Below are positions 12,301 through 27,300 of a stretch of DNA of 64,000 nucleotides, piece by piece (within the stretch, counting starts at the first letter, position 1; every line of letters starts with the position of its first letter). The position numbers were made by a program, and so were the translations under genes. Below the pieces are notes generated by a model that searched no databases, was not told the origin of the DNA, and saw only the letters and a program-made list of their open reading frames with translations. The stretch spans positions 130,535-194,534 of the forward strand of contig JAIGNY010000074.1 in the NCBI GenBank assembly GCA_020152595.1. Reading direction: 5' to 3'. Origin of the DNA: Chiridota heheva. Lineage: Eukaryota > Echinodermata > Holothuroidea > Apodida > Chiridotidae.

Positions 12301-15300
12301 GGGAAAAGTATTAACAATTTCATGTCATGTTTCTTTTTACATTGTGGGAATATCTAACCAAAATATTATACAAACTGATTTACCTGGAGTCTTAAAGGAT
12401 AAGATTTTGTAAACTGTTTTGAATTTGTTCAAAATTCTAATTGATGTGATCTAACTCTGCATGCTCACATATGTTGTCAAAGTGTGTTGCTTTTTCTAAT
12501 CGTAAAAGTCATACATACAAGCTTGCATTAATTCTTACATTTCCATTTACACGTACATGTATGTACTTGCTTCTTTTTCATCATTCACAGATCATTCCTC
12601 ATACTGGTCTAACCCCAGGGTACTATTGTGGATACGGGCGCCCCCCTATGATTATCAGTTCTTCATCAAGTCTAAGCATGCAATTAGTCATTCATCCTGG
12701 TAAAGGTACGGCCAGTTTCCGTGGCTTCTCTGTCAGATGGAAGTTTATAACACTAGAGGAGAAGATGGAGCTAACCCAAATGTACCTAAGTAAGTCACAC
12801 ATAAAGTTAATTTTTGTATCTATTTGTCTTATGGAAACAAATTTTGTTTCAGCTTGTTTGATATCAGTCTTTAACCCTTACTCTACCAGCACTTTTTTTG
12901 AAAATGCGCTCGGGGAGGCGGGGCCAAAGAGGGCATTTCAAAACGCGATAATATCGCCGCATGGTAGAGTAATGGTTAATCAAGGCGTGATTATTGAAGG
13001 GTCCTCTGTCTTCCAGGCAGAAGAGTCGGGCCCTTCCGCTTTTCAGGACCCGCTGGGCGCCCACCGATCATGCTGCCTATATTTTCGGTTGGTGCATATG
13101 TCGCGGGTTGATTAACCCTTACTCTACCAGCACTTTTTTTAAATGCGCTCGGGAGGCGGGGCCAAAGACGGGCACCCAAACGCGATAATATCGCCGGCGT
13201 GGTAGAGTAAGGGTTAATCAAGGCGTGATTATTGAGGGGTCCTCTGTCTTCCAGGCAGAAGAGTCGGGCCCCTTCTGCTTTCGGGACCCGCTGGGCCGCC
13301 CATCGGGATTATGCTGCCTATATTTTCGGGTTGGGGCATATGTCGCGGGTTGATTAACCCTTACTCTACCAGCACTTTTTTTTAAATGCGCTCGGGAGGC
13401 GGGGCCAAAGACGGGGCACCCAAAACGGCGATAATATCGCCGCGTGGTAGAGTAAGGGTTAAATAGCTGCTATAGGTCAGTGCATGCCTACAGATGAAAG
13501 GCCTAGTTATTTAAGTTCTGAGTATAAGATGAATAATAAGTTATGGCTGACAAGCTGACATGGGCTTGTTGGTGGAGCAAGTCCATCTTGTGTAAAAGAG
13601 GATTTCTGACTTTTTGTTCTTGAATTTCTCTCATTCTCGCCCTGTTTCCTTTCCTTCCTACCTCTAGAATGATCTGACCTCTCAGGCACAATTTGACCCT
13701 CATTGTCATGGTGCCATTAAGCCCTCATCAAACAAACAAACAAAAGAAACAAAATGGTAAAGAAAGCATTCAAAATCTTTTCCCATTAAGGATATATTCA
13801 AGTTTACTAAAATCAGGATAGTTGTGACATCACATCCTCACATTCCTCAATGTCTTTTCTTATATTGTTTTATATATATTATTTTGGATATGTCAAGAAA
13901 GTAGTAAACCAGAATCCAGTAAGATGATTATAATTTACAAAGTGAAGAAAGTTTGAAGAAGAAAAATTAAATAGGTACAAAAAAGTCAAATTAATTTCTT
14001 TTAAAATACATTTAAAACTGTTTAAAAAAGTGAGGATGAGGTCGCCAGCTTTTTGCAATAGACTTTTGACACCAGTCTTTCTACAGAAGTTGGATTATGT
14101 ACATTACTGTATCTTGGCCATTGTTTTACCTGGACTGGTATTAAGTTATTAACTAAACAATATGTATGGTATGATTTAGTTTTCATTTGCAGGAGTTCTC
14201 AGATTTCCTTTTCTAGGATTATACTTCATAACAATGACAGGAAACAGTAGCTAGTTACATATCTTACAAGGTTTACTTAAATAAGAAAAAATATCTACTT
14301 ACAACAATGTTCCAATGCCTTATCCAAATGGGAATAAAATAATTAGTTTAGAAGTATTTTGAAACCATGAGAATAGAAGATTGTTTGAAACCTGTAAGGC
14401 ACGTTTTGTTTAAAGTAGATTGTTAAGATTTGATTGGGATTGACTTTGATTGTTTTTATTTGATTTGGACACTCAAGTCTTTCCTCATTGGTTAATTCTG
14501 TAAAATCAAGGCTGCATATGATGCACTTTACCTGGAAGACCTTGTTGATAATCATCATTAAAACATGATTATGTGATTTGTTCAGGTCAACACAAAATAA
14601 TGTGCAAAGGAAATCAACTTAAACTTGTGCAGCCTGAAAGTTACATATGAAGATTTTATAAGAAGTGTTTTATCTTGGAACTTATATGTCAGTGATCATG
14701 TGTTCCTATAAAATCTGTTGTAATTGTTTTAAGACAGGGTATAGTACCATGGACGATATCATATGAATGAATGCAATATAAAGCAAGTGTTAATTTTGAA
14801 TTTCCGTGCATCAGGTATTTGGGCAAGATTCCTATAACTGAAGGGGGTAAATTTCTTTCAGTCTCATTATAAATTTTCCCTGCTTTCAGAACTGCCTGGA
14901 GGAAAAACAGTATAGGGAGCCTCATCCTCAATGATAAGTTGTACATGATCAGGAAACAACCCTTCTTATGAATTATCTTAAAGTAAAGTCTAAAGATAAA
15001 GTCCTTCCCCACCCCACCCACCCCCACCCCATCAACCCCTACACCCACCCCCACCCCATCAACCCCCCCCCCACTCCCCCTCCAAAAAACCCCACCAACC
15101 CCCTTCCCATTCTCCCTCCAAAAAAGCAAGGAATCGCTCTCAACAATGGTATTGAATTTCATCTCATTTATGCACATTGAAGTGTTATAATTATGTGTCC
15201 ATGTTGCATGTAAGCATAGAGATTAAACTTTTTGTATTGTGCATATACCATTCTTCAGTAAATTAATTTTAGAGACATGTGAAGCTCTTATTCTCCATGT

Positions 15301-18300
15301 GACTTTTAACCCCCATTGTTATACAACATAGCACATGAAACCATGTGGTTTTTTAATTCCTGAAACTTACAAATATACATGTGTTCTATTACAGTGTGCA
15401 TAACATGTAGACTGTGGAAGTTCAGGCACTTGAATATAAATGCTTCATTGGGACACTAGCAAACATAGTTGTAGATCCAATGAAATCATGTTTGTTTTTT
15501 CATCTGCTGACACATCCATCCCATCAGCTAAAGCTATAAGTTATATTTGAATATCCATGCATTTATAAAAGAAGTCAAATCATGTTCACATCACACTTTA
15601 CTTTAAGGGTGTATTACTTCCTTGAAGAAAGTTTGCTTTACATCAAAAGCATATTGGCACTTCTTATATGGTATTGTTTTCTATTTCCAGAGCTCTCAGT
15701 AGGACCGAAAGCTCAAATTGATATTGAATTTGTCATTGAATAAATAACCTGGCACAAATACAAAGTTTATTTTAGTAAACATTTCTGTTGGGTGGAGTTA
15801 CAATTTTATTTCATATTTTATGCATTTTTACTTTACTTTGCGTGGAGTTCTGGAAGCAATTGTGCATTAAATCTCCTCGGGGAATGTGATCTATGTATAA
15901 ATTAGCATATTTACACTTTTCGTGCTTAGTATTGACATTTATTTCAGTTTACATCGGGATAGACATATTCATATAATAGCATTCCTTATTACAAGTACAG
16001 TACTCGTAGGGCATTACCAATATACAGTTGTACTTCACTTTGAATATCAATATTAGCTTTTTATTTTTGCATATAGGGATGTGTTTGCCAAGAAAAAGAT
16101 GACTGTAAAGACATTTTGCAAATAGAATGAAAGAAAGATACATTTTCAATACCATTCAGATTGTAATTTAAAAAATAATATACATTTCCTCTGTCATGGG
16201 CTAATAGATTTGAATGAGCTTCTCCACAAAGTTGTATCTCAATTCATATCATGCCATGTGATTACAATACAGGAAGGTGCTGGTTACACCTGACTGCTGA
16301 TAATTTGTCATTCAAATATAGCTGCCAAACATTTCTGCATAGAATAGTGATGTGTCTCCTGTGTGACAGTGATAGTAAGAAACTATATTGGCCCTTTTTT
16401 GTCTGGATAAAGACATTAATATTCCTTAGCAATTTTACAGGGCATAAACATCAATTATCCAGGTCTTTGGAATTTGCATATTTGGTGCATGCCAAATATG
16501 CATATTCGGTGCATGCCAAATATGCATATTTGGTGCATGCCAAATAAATACTGCACAGTAGGGCTTATAAGATGTGGCAGCCTTTGCTATATTTTTTAAC
16601 CCTATTACAATACAATACAATTTATTACAGTGCTCTAGGCCATCTGGCCTTTGTCACAAACATAAGCAATAAATTAAATGGTACATGATTGAGGTTCTTA
16701 CAACAAACAATAATCAAAGAGAAAGAAAAAAAACGTCTTGCTTCCATTGCGTGTAAAATAAAAGTATGATTACTGCAAAAATAAGTATTTAGAACTAGCT
16801 GATGATAACGTATTACATTTTGTTTTAGTTGCGGGTTGAAAGAAATATTTTGGGATAAATTCACAATGGATTTCAGAAAGGAATGGACAAATTAAGAGAA
16901 AATAATATTCATCTCCAACTTCTTTTAAATTGCAAACCTGACAAAACCTCTGTTTAAAGTTATATTACAATAACGGCCTTCGCTGACTTCAATTTCAAGG
17001 CAAGCACATCTGATTTTGGAAACCAACTTTTTAGGTTTAAAAACATAATTGAATAATAGGTATGGTGCTGCATAACTTTCTGGTTTTAAATTGTACATAA
17101 CAAGGCAAAGAACTTCTAGATTTAATATCACTCAACCAGTTCTATCTATCTATATGAAAAACTCGCTGCTTAAAATTTTCATAAAAATGTGTAGTAATCC
17201 CTTCTCCCTGATCCCTTTTCTTAGAGGCAGTGTAAAGTCAGAGAGATGAGCACTGTAGTTCATTTTATTTTCAACTTTGTGTTTCAGTGTGAACAGTAGT
17301 GTGAACAGTAGAAGCTAGAGGAGTGTACAAAATACCGCATACTATCTAAGTATAAAAGCAACTTTAAGTCAATTTAAAATTGTTTGGGTCAAGCATACAA
17401 TTTCTGATTAAACTGAATATAGAAATTTAAAGGAGTGTTACTTTCCTAGCAGTTTCAGTTGGAAAACAGCAATTGGCTGATTTCAGATCAAGCACATGGA
17501 TTATCCACACAAATGTTTAATTTATATCAGATGTAAGATGTAATCCAACTAAGAGTCTGCATTTCAACACAACAGGGTTTGTTGAGTAAAACAGATGTAC
17601 AGACCTCCGTGGTTTAGTGGTTAGTGCTTTGTCCTCTCACCCGCACATCCTGGGTTCCTATCCTGGTGGGTCTGCAACCAGTGAGTTCACATCTGTTGTC
17701 AAAGGCTGTGCCTGTCTTGATATAATGTCCAGCACTGGATGCTTTTGGGACGTTAAACCTTGCTATGTAATGTTCTTTGCATATATTCATTCTGCAATTG
17801 TAATTGCTGTTTACAGAACCTCTTTGATGGAAAGATTTATTCTTTAATTTTTTTCATTTCTGATTTGTTTCAGGGGAAGATACAAGTGTTCCCTCTTACT
17901 CAGGTGGTCAGGGGTTGATTAAAATGGTGATTAATGCCATTCCACCACAGTTCAGTGACATGTTCAGCACCCAGACAGTGGATATGCTATGGTACATAAC
18001 CGCACCAACTCAGCAAGACAGAATACTCCTTCGAGTCTTAGGTAAAATTTTTATTCATTGAAGTTTTCACCTGGAAAGAAATTCACGTTTTGCAACACAC
18101 TTTGGTTTACATTAGCTAAAAACAAGTTTGTTATTGGGCCACCTGCTGAGATGAACTTGTGTTGAGCCCCACATTTGGAAATGAAGCAGTTTATAATTCA
18201 TTGTGCAGACTTATAAATAATTGTTGTACCATATCCATAAACACACTCAAGCATCCATAGCCATAAACACACTCAAGCATGGGTAAAGAAACAGGTATTA

Positions 18301-21300
18301 ACTGGCAAAACAAATTTCTGTCTATGCAAATATTTACCAACAGCTGGAAAGAGGATTCATAATTAGATGAAGAAATTAGATTTGTTTGCTGTAAAAAAAT
18401 TAAATTAAGTTTAAGAGTTACGGTTGATGACTGTAAAAAGCACCATTTCATAGTAGTAAGCAAAGAAAAATATAACTTTGTAAACAGGATACACAGGCTA
18501 ATCATATATGTCAGAGAGGATAATTAAAAGTATCAACCCTTGACAGTAGGAGGATAAAAAGTACCCATTAGTTGTTCTGCTCCTTAAAGTTTCAAACAGT
18601 CAGACCCGACCTGATAAATAACCAGGTCCGGTCAGATTTTTCCTCTTTATTTTCTTTATTCTGAAAACCTTAGTTGTTGTGGAAGTTGGTGTTGAGTATC
18701 ATATTAGCAATGGATGAAGTCCTTATTGTGTGGTTATTTTAATTAAAAAAAGTGGTCCCACTATTTGCTACAGTAAGTTTGTGGTTATGATTTGCTGGAA
18801 CCAATTTTTAAGGAGAAGGATAAGTCATGCCTTTTTTTCACCATTAGTTTCTTTCGTGCCTCATTACCTTTCAGTTATAAGTTTTCAACTCCCCAGTGAC
18901 CTTTGCCATCGTTTTGTATCAAAACCCAAACCCTTTTTTTTTTAAGTCTTGACTTTTTTGTTTGCTCCATCATGCAGTTTTGTTACTATCTACAGCAGTT
19001 AAAGATTTATGGTTTAATTTTCACATATGCAGGTATAGATATAAAAAGCAGTTACAAAATACATTATGTATACAGTATACATTATAAAAAAAAAGAGGAC
19101 TTTTATAAGGAAGTCCACCCAGATGAGTACGAAATGATTTTTAGGATATGTTAGGATTGTTTGCCTTGCTTTCTTTTGGTATTGTTTGTTTGTTTGTTCA
19201 TCAGTTATCTTGCTTCTGCTTCAGAATTTACCCATGCTCCTCATGTGGATAACTCTATGCTTGAAATACGAGATGGTCCAACCTCTCAGTCATCTCAACT
19301 ACAGTATGGCAGGAATATTCCAAAGGAGTCAATTGCATCTAGCAACAGGTTTATGTATGTCCGATTAACAAGGACGGTCGGTGTAGGAACGTCACTAAAC
19401 ATGGAGTTCTCTTTTTTCCGTGGTCCTGGTGAGTATTATTATCTACGTTTACTTGGATTACTGCAGTAACAATACCAAATTGGTTTCATGGCTCATTTGT
19501 TCATAACTTATAGGCTTTTGGCAAAGATACTGGCTCTTGTCGTTTTTCAAGGTTGTGATTTTTTAGTTTGTGAGATAAAAGGAATCTGACTTAAGTAGCT
19601 GTCTGGTGTATGCCTTAGTGAGATGTAAAGTGCATATGGTTCATTTGATCCAATTGCAAGTAAAGATAAATTGTGTCACTAGGAAGACTGTAGAACTGAA
19701 AAATTTACATAAGTTGACTAAAATCCCTATTATATAACTAATAACCTGTTGGTCTATGGTAAATGATAATTCATTTATTGACTTTAATGCTCTTTTGATA
19801 TGCTCATTATCTTCAGTGATGCATTTGAGCAGTTGCACAAAGTTCTTTGGAAACTAAGTGCTAATTATGGATGACACAGAGTTCTCAACCATCTCTTTGC
19901 CACTAGATAATGGACAGTCTAGTCTGCGGGCAATCTCAATGCCCATAACCTCCGACAAATGAACCATAGGGAAAGCTGTAAATCGTGAACCCTGTTCATG
20001 CACATCATTCACATTTGAATTCGTAGGAGAAAAAATCCAAACAGGATACACAGTGTTTTTTTTTTTTAATTGAAAAAATGTTAAACAGAATGAAACACCA
20101 AAACTATGCTGAGCTATTGGTATTGAATGCTCTTACTGAAAGATTGAAATGTGGAACTTAAAAGTGAGAATTTAACCCAAAGTGGGAATTTAACCCAAAG
20201 TGGGAATTGAACCGAAAGTGGGAATTGAACCCAAAAGTGGGAATTGAACCCAAAAGTGGGAATTAAACCCAGAGTGAGAATTAATTGACCCCAGAGTGAG
20301 AATCAATTGAAGCCAGAGTGGGAATCAATTGGACCCAGAGTGGGGATTAATTGAGCCCAGAGTGGGAATCGATTGAGCCCAGAGTGGGAATCGATTGAGC
20401 CCAGAGTGGGAATCGATTGAGCCCAGAGTGGGAATCGATTGAGCCCAGAGTGGGAATGGATTGAGCTTAGAGTGGGAATTGATTGAGCCCAGAGTGGGAA
20501 TCAATTGAGCCCAGAGTGGGAATTGAACTTGCCCAGAGTGGGAATCGAACTTGCCCAGAGTGGGAACCTAGTGTCTTTTAAGTACTAGTCTGATAATCTG
20601 GTAATCAGCTACCATGCATCCCTCTTTGCTTTCTGTTTGTCTTGGTGAATTGTTGAAAATATTATGACTATGGTTCTGTAAAGTATGTACAAAGAATATG
20701 TGCTTATGTGACTGAAATAGGGTTGGTAATGTAAGGAAAACAGTGATGGTCTGACAGGACATATGTGAGGAGCCAGATGGAAGTAGATTTTGCTCCCTGA
20801 AATTCAACATTCTCTTATGTACCTCTTTATCCTCATGAGATGGTCTCATATCATACGTTGGCTGATTGAGCAGAGTTTAATTCTGTTTACCTGCCTGCAT
20901 TCTTTATATCTGTGTATTTTGCTAATGGTTATGCATACTTGTACAATGCCATGGGATACGTTATAATAAATGGTGTAATAAACCTTATGTCTTTGTTAAT
21001 GATAGAAAATGTCACAAACATCCTAGAGCATTGTGCATTAACCCAAATGTTCTAGAAAACCTTACAGGCTACATTGCAGTTGTCATTGTGCAGCTTGTAT
21101 CACTTGTGGAATTAAAAAAAAAGCTGTTATTTCTAAGATTGATAACACAAGTGAAAACCAACCGAGTAAAGCGGAAAGAATTGAGTTATATTCCAGAGTA
21201 AAGGGGAAAGAATTGAGTTATATTCCAGAGTAACGGGGGAAGAATTGAGTTATCTTGCAGGTAAATTGAACAGCAGAAAACTGAGACAGGTTGAATTCAA

Positions 21301-24300
21301 ATTTTAAGATGTAGATCAAGGTTGGGCTAACAGATTAGTTTTGTTCGTTTGTAGTTTTGTTTCTTTGCAAGTCTCCAAAATGTTCAGTTGGCAATTTGAT
21401 TGAAGTGTCAAAAACCTTCATTGCTTGAGGGAGGAATAACAATTCAAGGCTTTTATTGAGTTTGAGGGAAGTGATTTATTTTGTGAAATAAACCCTTATA
21501 TTCACTTAACAGCAGCTTCTTTGGAAAGTGTACATCTTAATGCTATCGATGTTCATAATAATGGTGCCTTTTTTGGTGCTTGAGAGTTAGCATAATGTAG
21601 TTCCTGTGAATAGTGCTAGTGAAGCTATTAAATTGTTAGCACTTTGTTTTATGTTTTGTTTTGTGTACAGATACATTCTTGGCCTGTCCACCGAACTACT
21701 TCATGTGTGTCACTAGTCAAAGGTGTATCCCTAAGAACCTTAAGTGCAATGACAAAGATAACTGTGGAGCCAATGAGGATGAAAGCTTTCAGGAATGCCA
21801 TGGTTAGATTACTTTCATTGTAAATTTTGCAAAGTTATTGTATATAGCAGAATGGTTTTGATATTTTTAAATCAAATTTTTACTTTCATTATAGTTCTAT
21901 TCAGTTGGACTAAAAACCTGACATTTTCAAGTACGCTCTGCATTGACAAAAATGATTTGTAACAAACAAAGAGATTAATTTATATAGTATTGTAGCTGTT
22001 CTACATTTGGACTTAACATGTCTATGGGTATGAGTTTTTAAAGTATTTTTGCAGAAAAATGCATGTGAGGGATTCATAAAGATTTCATTGATTAGAACTT
22101 ATCCAATCAAATGATAATCCTATTAAACAATACTAAACTTATAACTGTCATTCACTTATTTTGGTTCTATTCTTGATCATTACATCAATCAGCAACTGTT
22201 CTTAGCTTAAAATGGTGGTATAATTTCCGTAATGGTAATTTATAGCATCTCCAGATTGGATAAACATCATTTGATTTTTTAATTCTTATGTTGTTGTTTG
22301 GTTAGATATTTCTTTAGAATATTGTTAAGTATGACACTTGGAGAAAACTTGTTCTTTATATTTATTGGTCATGCACCACAAAATTGTTTATTGGAACAGC
22401 AAATTTGTAATTATATACATCAGATTTAAACTGAGATTGAGTGAAATCTTTAAATCTTCAAAATGAAATATTATTTGCCTTTTGTGAGACAATGTTCAAA
22501 TGTACTTGGTTGGTGAACATATTTTATACATCATGAAAAAAACCAAGGGAATACAGAGCAAGAGATGAGGGTAATTGTGTAGCAAAGAAACACCATCACT
22601 TCTTGGCAGAGGAGTGCCATGTAACATTAGTAGCCTGTCTTAGAATTGCAGGTTAGAACTAACTCAGTGATGTTCATCAAGTGCAGAGAAACTTGAAATG
22701 TGGTATGACTGTTTGACTCAGACATAGAACATCCACTTTTTAACAATAAGACAGTATCCTGGAGGTTTTAGAAAAAGAAGCCTGTTACTTTCTTGGTTGG
22801 TGGCTGGCATGTAAAAGATAGAACAGGAAGTTATGTAACATTAACCCTTATTCTACCATGCAGAGATATTATCGCCATTTTAAGTGCCCCATCTTGGCTC
22901 TGCCTCCCGAGCGCATTTTCAAAAAAGTGCTGGTAGAGTAAGGGTTAATCAACCCGCGTCAAATGCGCCAACTCGAAAATATATGTATGATCCCGGTGGG
23001 CGGACCAGCAGGTCACTGAAGCGGTACGGGCATGACTCTGCTGCTTGGAAGACCGAGGACTTCTTAATAATCATCCCTTGATTAACCCCTTACTTTACCA
23101 TGTGGCGATATTATCGCTTGGTTTTGGGTGCCCCATCTTTGGGTCAGCCTCCTAAGCGCATATAAAAAAGAAAGTCCTGGTAGAGTAAGGGTTAAGTCAA
23201 ATGAAGGAAAAAAAAGTATGGTTGCAATGACATCATGTGCTGCCCTCTATAGTGAGGTATAGGGTTGTCTTCTTATAATTACCCTTTCTGGGTTTAATGA
23301 TTGACAAGCTTGTTTTAACCAATCACCGCACGAATTTGCCAAGCAACAAAATCTGGGTAACTAAGTGGGGGCAAACATCCTACATGGTACTAGTACAGTA
23401 CAGCTAGCTAACGGCGTGCGCTCATGTAGTCAATGCAACTTAACTGTACAAAACAAATTTCTGCACACACAGACAGTGACGGCAAAATGGTGAACATAAA
23501 TTGCACTTACGGGCTTTGTAAATCAGGCTTTGTAAATCTTATTGCTGTCACCCAGAACAGTGAGCAAACTGAATTTTGTTTATCCTATTGGCTAAAAACT
23601 CTAAAAATCAATAAATGAATCAAAACTTGCAGCAGGCCTCGTGAACATCTAAATGTCATTGCATTGGTAATGCACGAATGTGGATTTGAGGTTTGTTTGC
23701 CCCACATAGTTACTGCGTTGCTATGGTGGGCGTGGCCTATTTGGAAACCTGGAAAGGTTAATTAAGGTATCTATTTTAGGCAATATTCAAAAGACACTTG
23801 ACCTGGCTTATAAATTTCCAACATTTATTGTAAAATTGATTTTGTCTTCAAGAAAAATATGTTTATTCTAACTTCACTTACTTCTGTTTTTTCACAGAGT
23901 TTTGTAACAGCTCATCTTGTGTAAATGGAGGCACCTGTGTGACCTCTGACCTTTCATATTCATGCAATTGTCCTCCTGACTTCACAGGGGAACATTGTTC
24001 AGTTTTAATAACAACAACTTTTAGTGAGTTGAATTTTATGTTGTGTTTGCCTGCTGTTGCATCTCATAAATCCCTCCCAGCATCTGCATAGAGTATTTAG
24101 TTCATCACAGCATGCTCTATTTATCACACACATTTGCAAGCACCAGAGTAAAATTTATTGAATCCTGTAGACAGATAATTATAGTATTTTAGTAACTGCT
24201 CATAATCCCTGTCATCATTTGCTGCACTAGATTACATGCTGATGAAGAATACTGTATTTTAAACAAGTGGTTTATATTGAATAACTTTCTCTCACGCTCT

Positions 24301-27300
24301 GTATGACTGTGAACTTTTGGATTGTACATATGTTATAGAGAGTATATAACAAGAAAAGAAAGTCTGAAAAAAAGTAACTCAACAGCTTTCTTTTTGAAAT
24401 GTCAATGGACTACAGCATGAAGGATCGACTGTATGCTCACAGAAGGGTTAGTCTCAAGAACTGAGCAAAAATTAATCACATATTACCCATGTTTGAAATA
24501 ATTGAAAGTACACATTTTCATATGTGGAAGTTATAATACAAAAATTATTGTTATTTGCAAAGGACTGAAATCCTAAAGAACAATGTAACCTCATCTGGGA
24601 CAGTTTTATGACTGATTGTGATACATAATTCATTTGAACACTTTTACTCAAGAAAAATGTTGGTCCATTATATATTTGAATTGAAGCATGTAACATTGAG
24701 CATATGACATTAAGCACCAATGGCATGCTTTAACTTGTCGTAATTTTCTGCACATGTTAGATTGTACCAAAATATTGAATCATAAAGAAAATAATAATTG
24801 GTAAAATTCCAAAACAATTTCACTAAAGATGTCATGATTCGTTCACTGAATTTAGGTTTCCTTAATGTCCATGTTACACTGTTAATGAGCTGTTTAGATA
24901 GATGTTTGTAAAGTTTTGCAATCTTTTTTGGAAGTGACTGGAAATGGTCAAAATGGCAAATATCTTAATAACCGCTCTCAGCAGCTCAGATAAAACATGT
25001 GTGAGAAAAAGGTTTTGTTTTTTTTTCCATTGTTGACACCACAATTCTTCCCTATTTTAGAATGATATAAACAAAATTAACAATGAGGATTTTTATCTGT
25101 GTATGTGTTGTTTACTTCAGCTAAAACAGTAATAAAAAAACATTCCTTATAAGTACTGTAATCAAACAAAAAATAACTATTGACTTGCAAAAGCTGCCAA
25201 TTTAGATTACTTTCAAATTGAGCATTTGGAAGTTCTTTTTTGTTCATAATTCAGGGTTTTTTATATATATATATTTTATATTTAATGCAGAAAAACATAC
25301 TGATTTTGAATTGTAGCTTCATTGTATATCCAAATTCATTCTCAGACTTTTGAATTAGAAAGTTATTGGTTTCTGGAAAAATTTTCTAGATAAATATGGT
25401 CAATGATCTGGTTGTATCTTTATGCACTGGATATTTGGTTATCAATTTTTCTTTTGGCATTTTTAATGAGCAATAAATATGCATTGGTCTCTAAGTGTTT
25501 CTATAATTTATATTTCGTTTATATGGTTTACAAAACAGAATAAAAGTTGGAAATATAAACTAAATTATCCCTCATGCAAAATATCGTTCTGCCTACCTCT
25601 CAATACATGTACTAGTTAGTTTGGTCTGTCCTACATTGTTGTAAACTTGTTAATGTAGTAAATGTGCATGCATCTTAAAAAATTTTAGGAGAAATGATGG
25701 GTCAGTGATAGAAGTATGATTTTCCAGTGGTGACAAAATAGGAAAATTGCATGTAGGAGAAAGCTCATTTGAATGAAATGTGGGCAAGGTAGAAATTTAA
25801 TAAAAGCAAAAAACGGTAAGAATTTTCATCTCTAAAACCCAAAACGCTGTGTTTTTATAAATCACAAAATATGAGAATGGTAGAACGGAGGAAGCGGTGG
25901 TTGGATTATAGCTGTCTCAATTGATACACCATCCTACCTTTTTCTCGATTGATAAGCCATCATACCCTTTTCTCGATTGATAACCCATCCTACCCTTTCC
26001 TCATTTGATACCCCATCTTACATTTTACTTTGTTTTATGATCCTTTGTGAATTATTAGTTTGCAAAGGTCTCTTGAGGATGATCAATTGCCTATGGTGCA
26101 TGAATAATTAATTGTCACAATATCCAATATATCAACGCAAGTGTATTTTGTTGTAGTAGGTGTGTCTGTTCCGCTGTTCTTATTATTCTTGCATACCCGC
26201 TGTGACCCTTAATGTGCATGCTTTGTTAGAGACTTGATGCCCATAACATGTTTTATATGATAAGGAGGAGAATTATTTGCATGGGAGTTTCCTTATCAAT
26301 CTTGAAATTTTGCTGCAAACGGTTTTGATTTCTTAGAATGATACCGACTTACAAAATATCATGCTTGTACAAACCTGATGCAGCTGAATAGGTGGGATTG
26401 GAATCTCTTTTCAAATAAGCCATACTCACTACAAACCAAACGAGATTAAATGATAGTGATTGTAAGTGGCAGCAGTTGTGCATTTACCCCCTCTTGTGAT
26501 GACTCCTAAAGATAAGACCCAACTCTTGGTTACTCTTATCTTTCTGATAAGTTTTTTAAGGTATCCCACAACCTCACTATCTCCACTACACAACTTACAG
26601 TCAAACTTACTCTCCAAGAACATACAGTATCATCTTCAGGAAGACGGAAACCTTTCTTCTGTTAAAACTACAAAGAACTTCTTCATTGAAATATCCCCTT
26701 TCCAAGAAGTGACCTTCTTTCCCAAAATGATCTATTATAGCAGCATCGGCAGCTACCTCTTCCATTTACTCTTTCTCTTACAAGTTAAAACACGCCTTAG
26801 ACCATTTCTATTTGGTTGCTACCATCACATTCTTTTTGTACCTGATTCCATATGCCATTTGCACCTTTAGTTCTGCTAGAATTGTGCGAAATTCTCTCTG
26901 GCACTCTGAATAAGTTGATGTGCTACTAGACATAAACCTTGCTCTAGGGTAGAGGTAGGTGTTAATTTCAAGTCATTCATGAAGGAGGTCTTGGCTGCTA
27001 AAAGAAACAATCTTTTTTTAAAGGGATTGCAACTGCACTATAACCATTTTTAGTTTGCAGACATCAAATACTATTATTTGTTAGTGCAAATGTACATTGA
27101 AGCAAATAAGTATTGTGCTTGTTCAAGTTCAGTAATCCTCAGCATAAATGTTTTCCCCTGTCTTCATTCTTTGTTGTTAGTTTAATAAAAAGGTATGTAT
27201 TAGTCAAGAAGCACATATTTGTTTCCCATTGTCGACTGTACCATTGCCATACTGTGTGGTTGCATAGTTACCCTTTCTCTTTGGCATTGAATTAGAATCA

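Larger units (their letters stand above)
6336..12590 (+). other. Gene 1 intron between the two CUB1 exons
   Basis: A phase-0 intron of about 6.3 kb, packed with repeats: the 12-bp minisatellite (6415-7184), a TTAA MITE (7352-7592), a 44-bp tandem repeat (7977-8155), a 15-bp tandem repeat (8946-9051), a long foldback element (9133-9700), a tandem repeat (9705-9892), a hAT-like MITE (9894-10500) and two LINE tails (11750-12090). I see no exon in 10500-11750. Confidence 0.7.
12790..17873 (+). other. Gene 1 intron between CUB1 and CUB2
   Basis: About 5.1 kb. It contains the nested TTAA MITE array (12871-13462), a LINE tail and foldback relative (13590-14110), a C-rich tract (14998-15125), a 24-bp palindromic repeat (16478-16546) and a SINE (17602-17772). 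I see no exon in 14111-17601. Confidence 0.7.
19429..21670 (+). other. Gene 1 intron before the LDLa exon
   Basis: A phase-1 intron. It contains a 22-bp tandem array (20164-20570) and a 33-bp repeat (21155-21262). I see nothing else recognisable. Confidence 0.7.

Noticed and set aside
12471-13115. 214-residue open frame covering the second CUB1 exon
   Set aside because: Only 12591-12789 is coding; upstream is intron and downstream is the TTAA MITE array.
14689-15180. Gly/Val-rich and Pro/His-rich open frames on opposite strands
   Set aside because: Both derive from the C-rich low-complexity tract.
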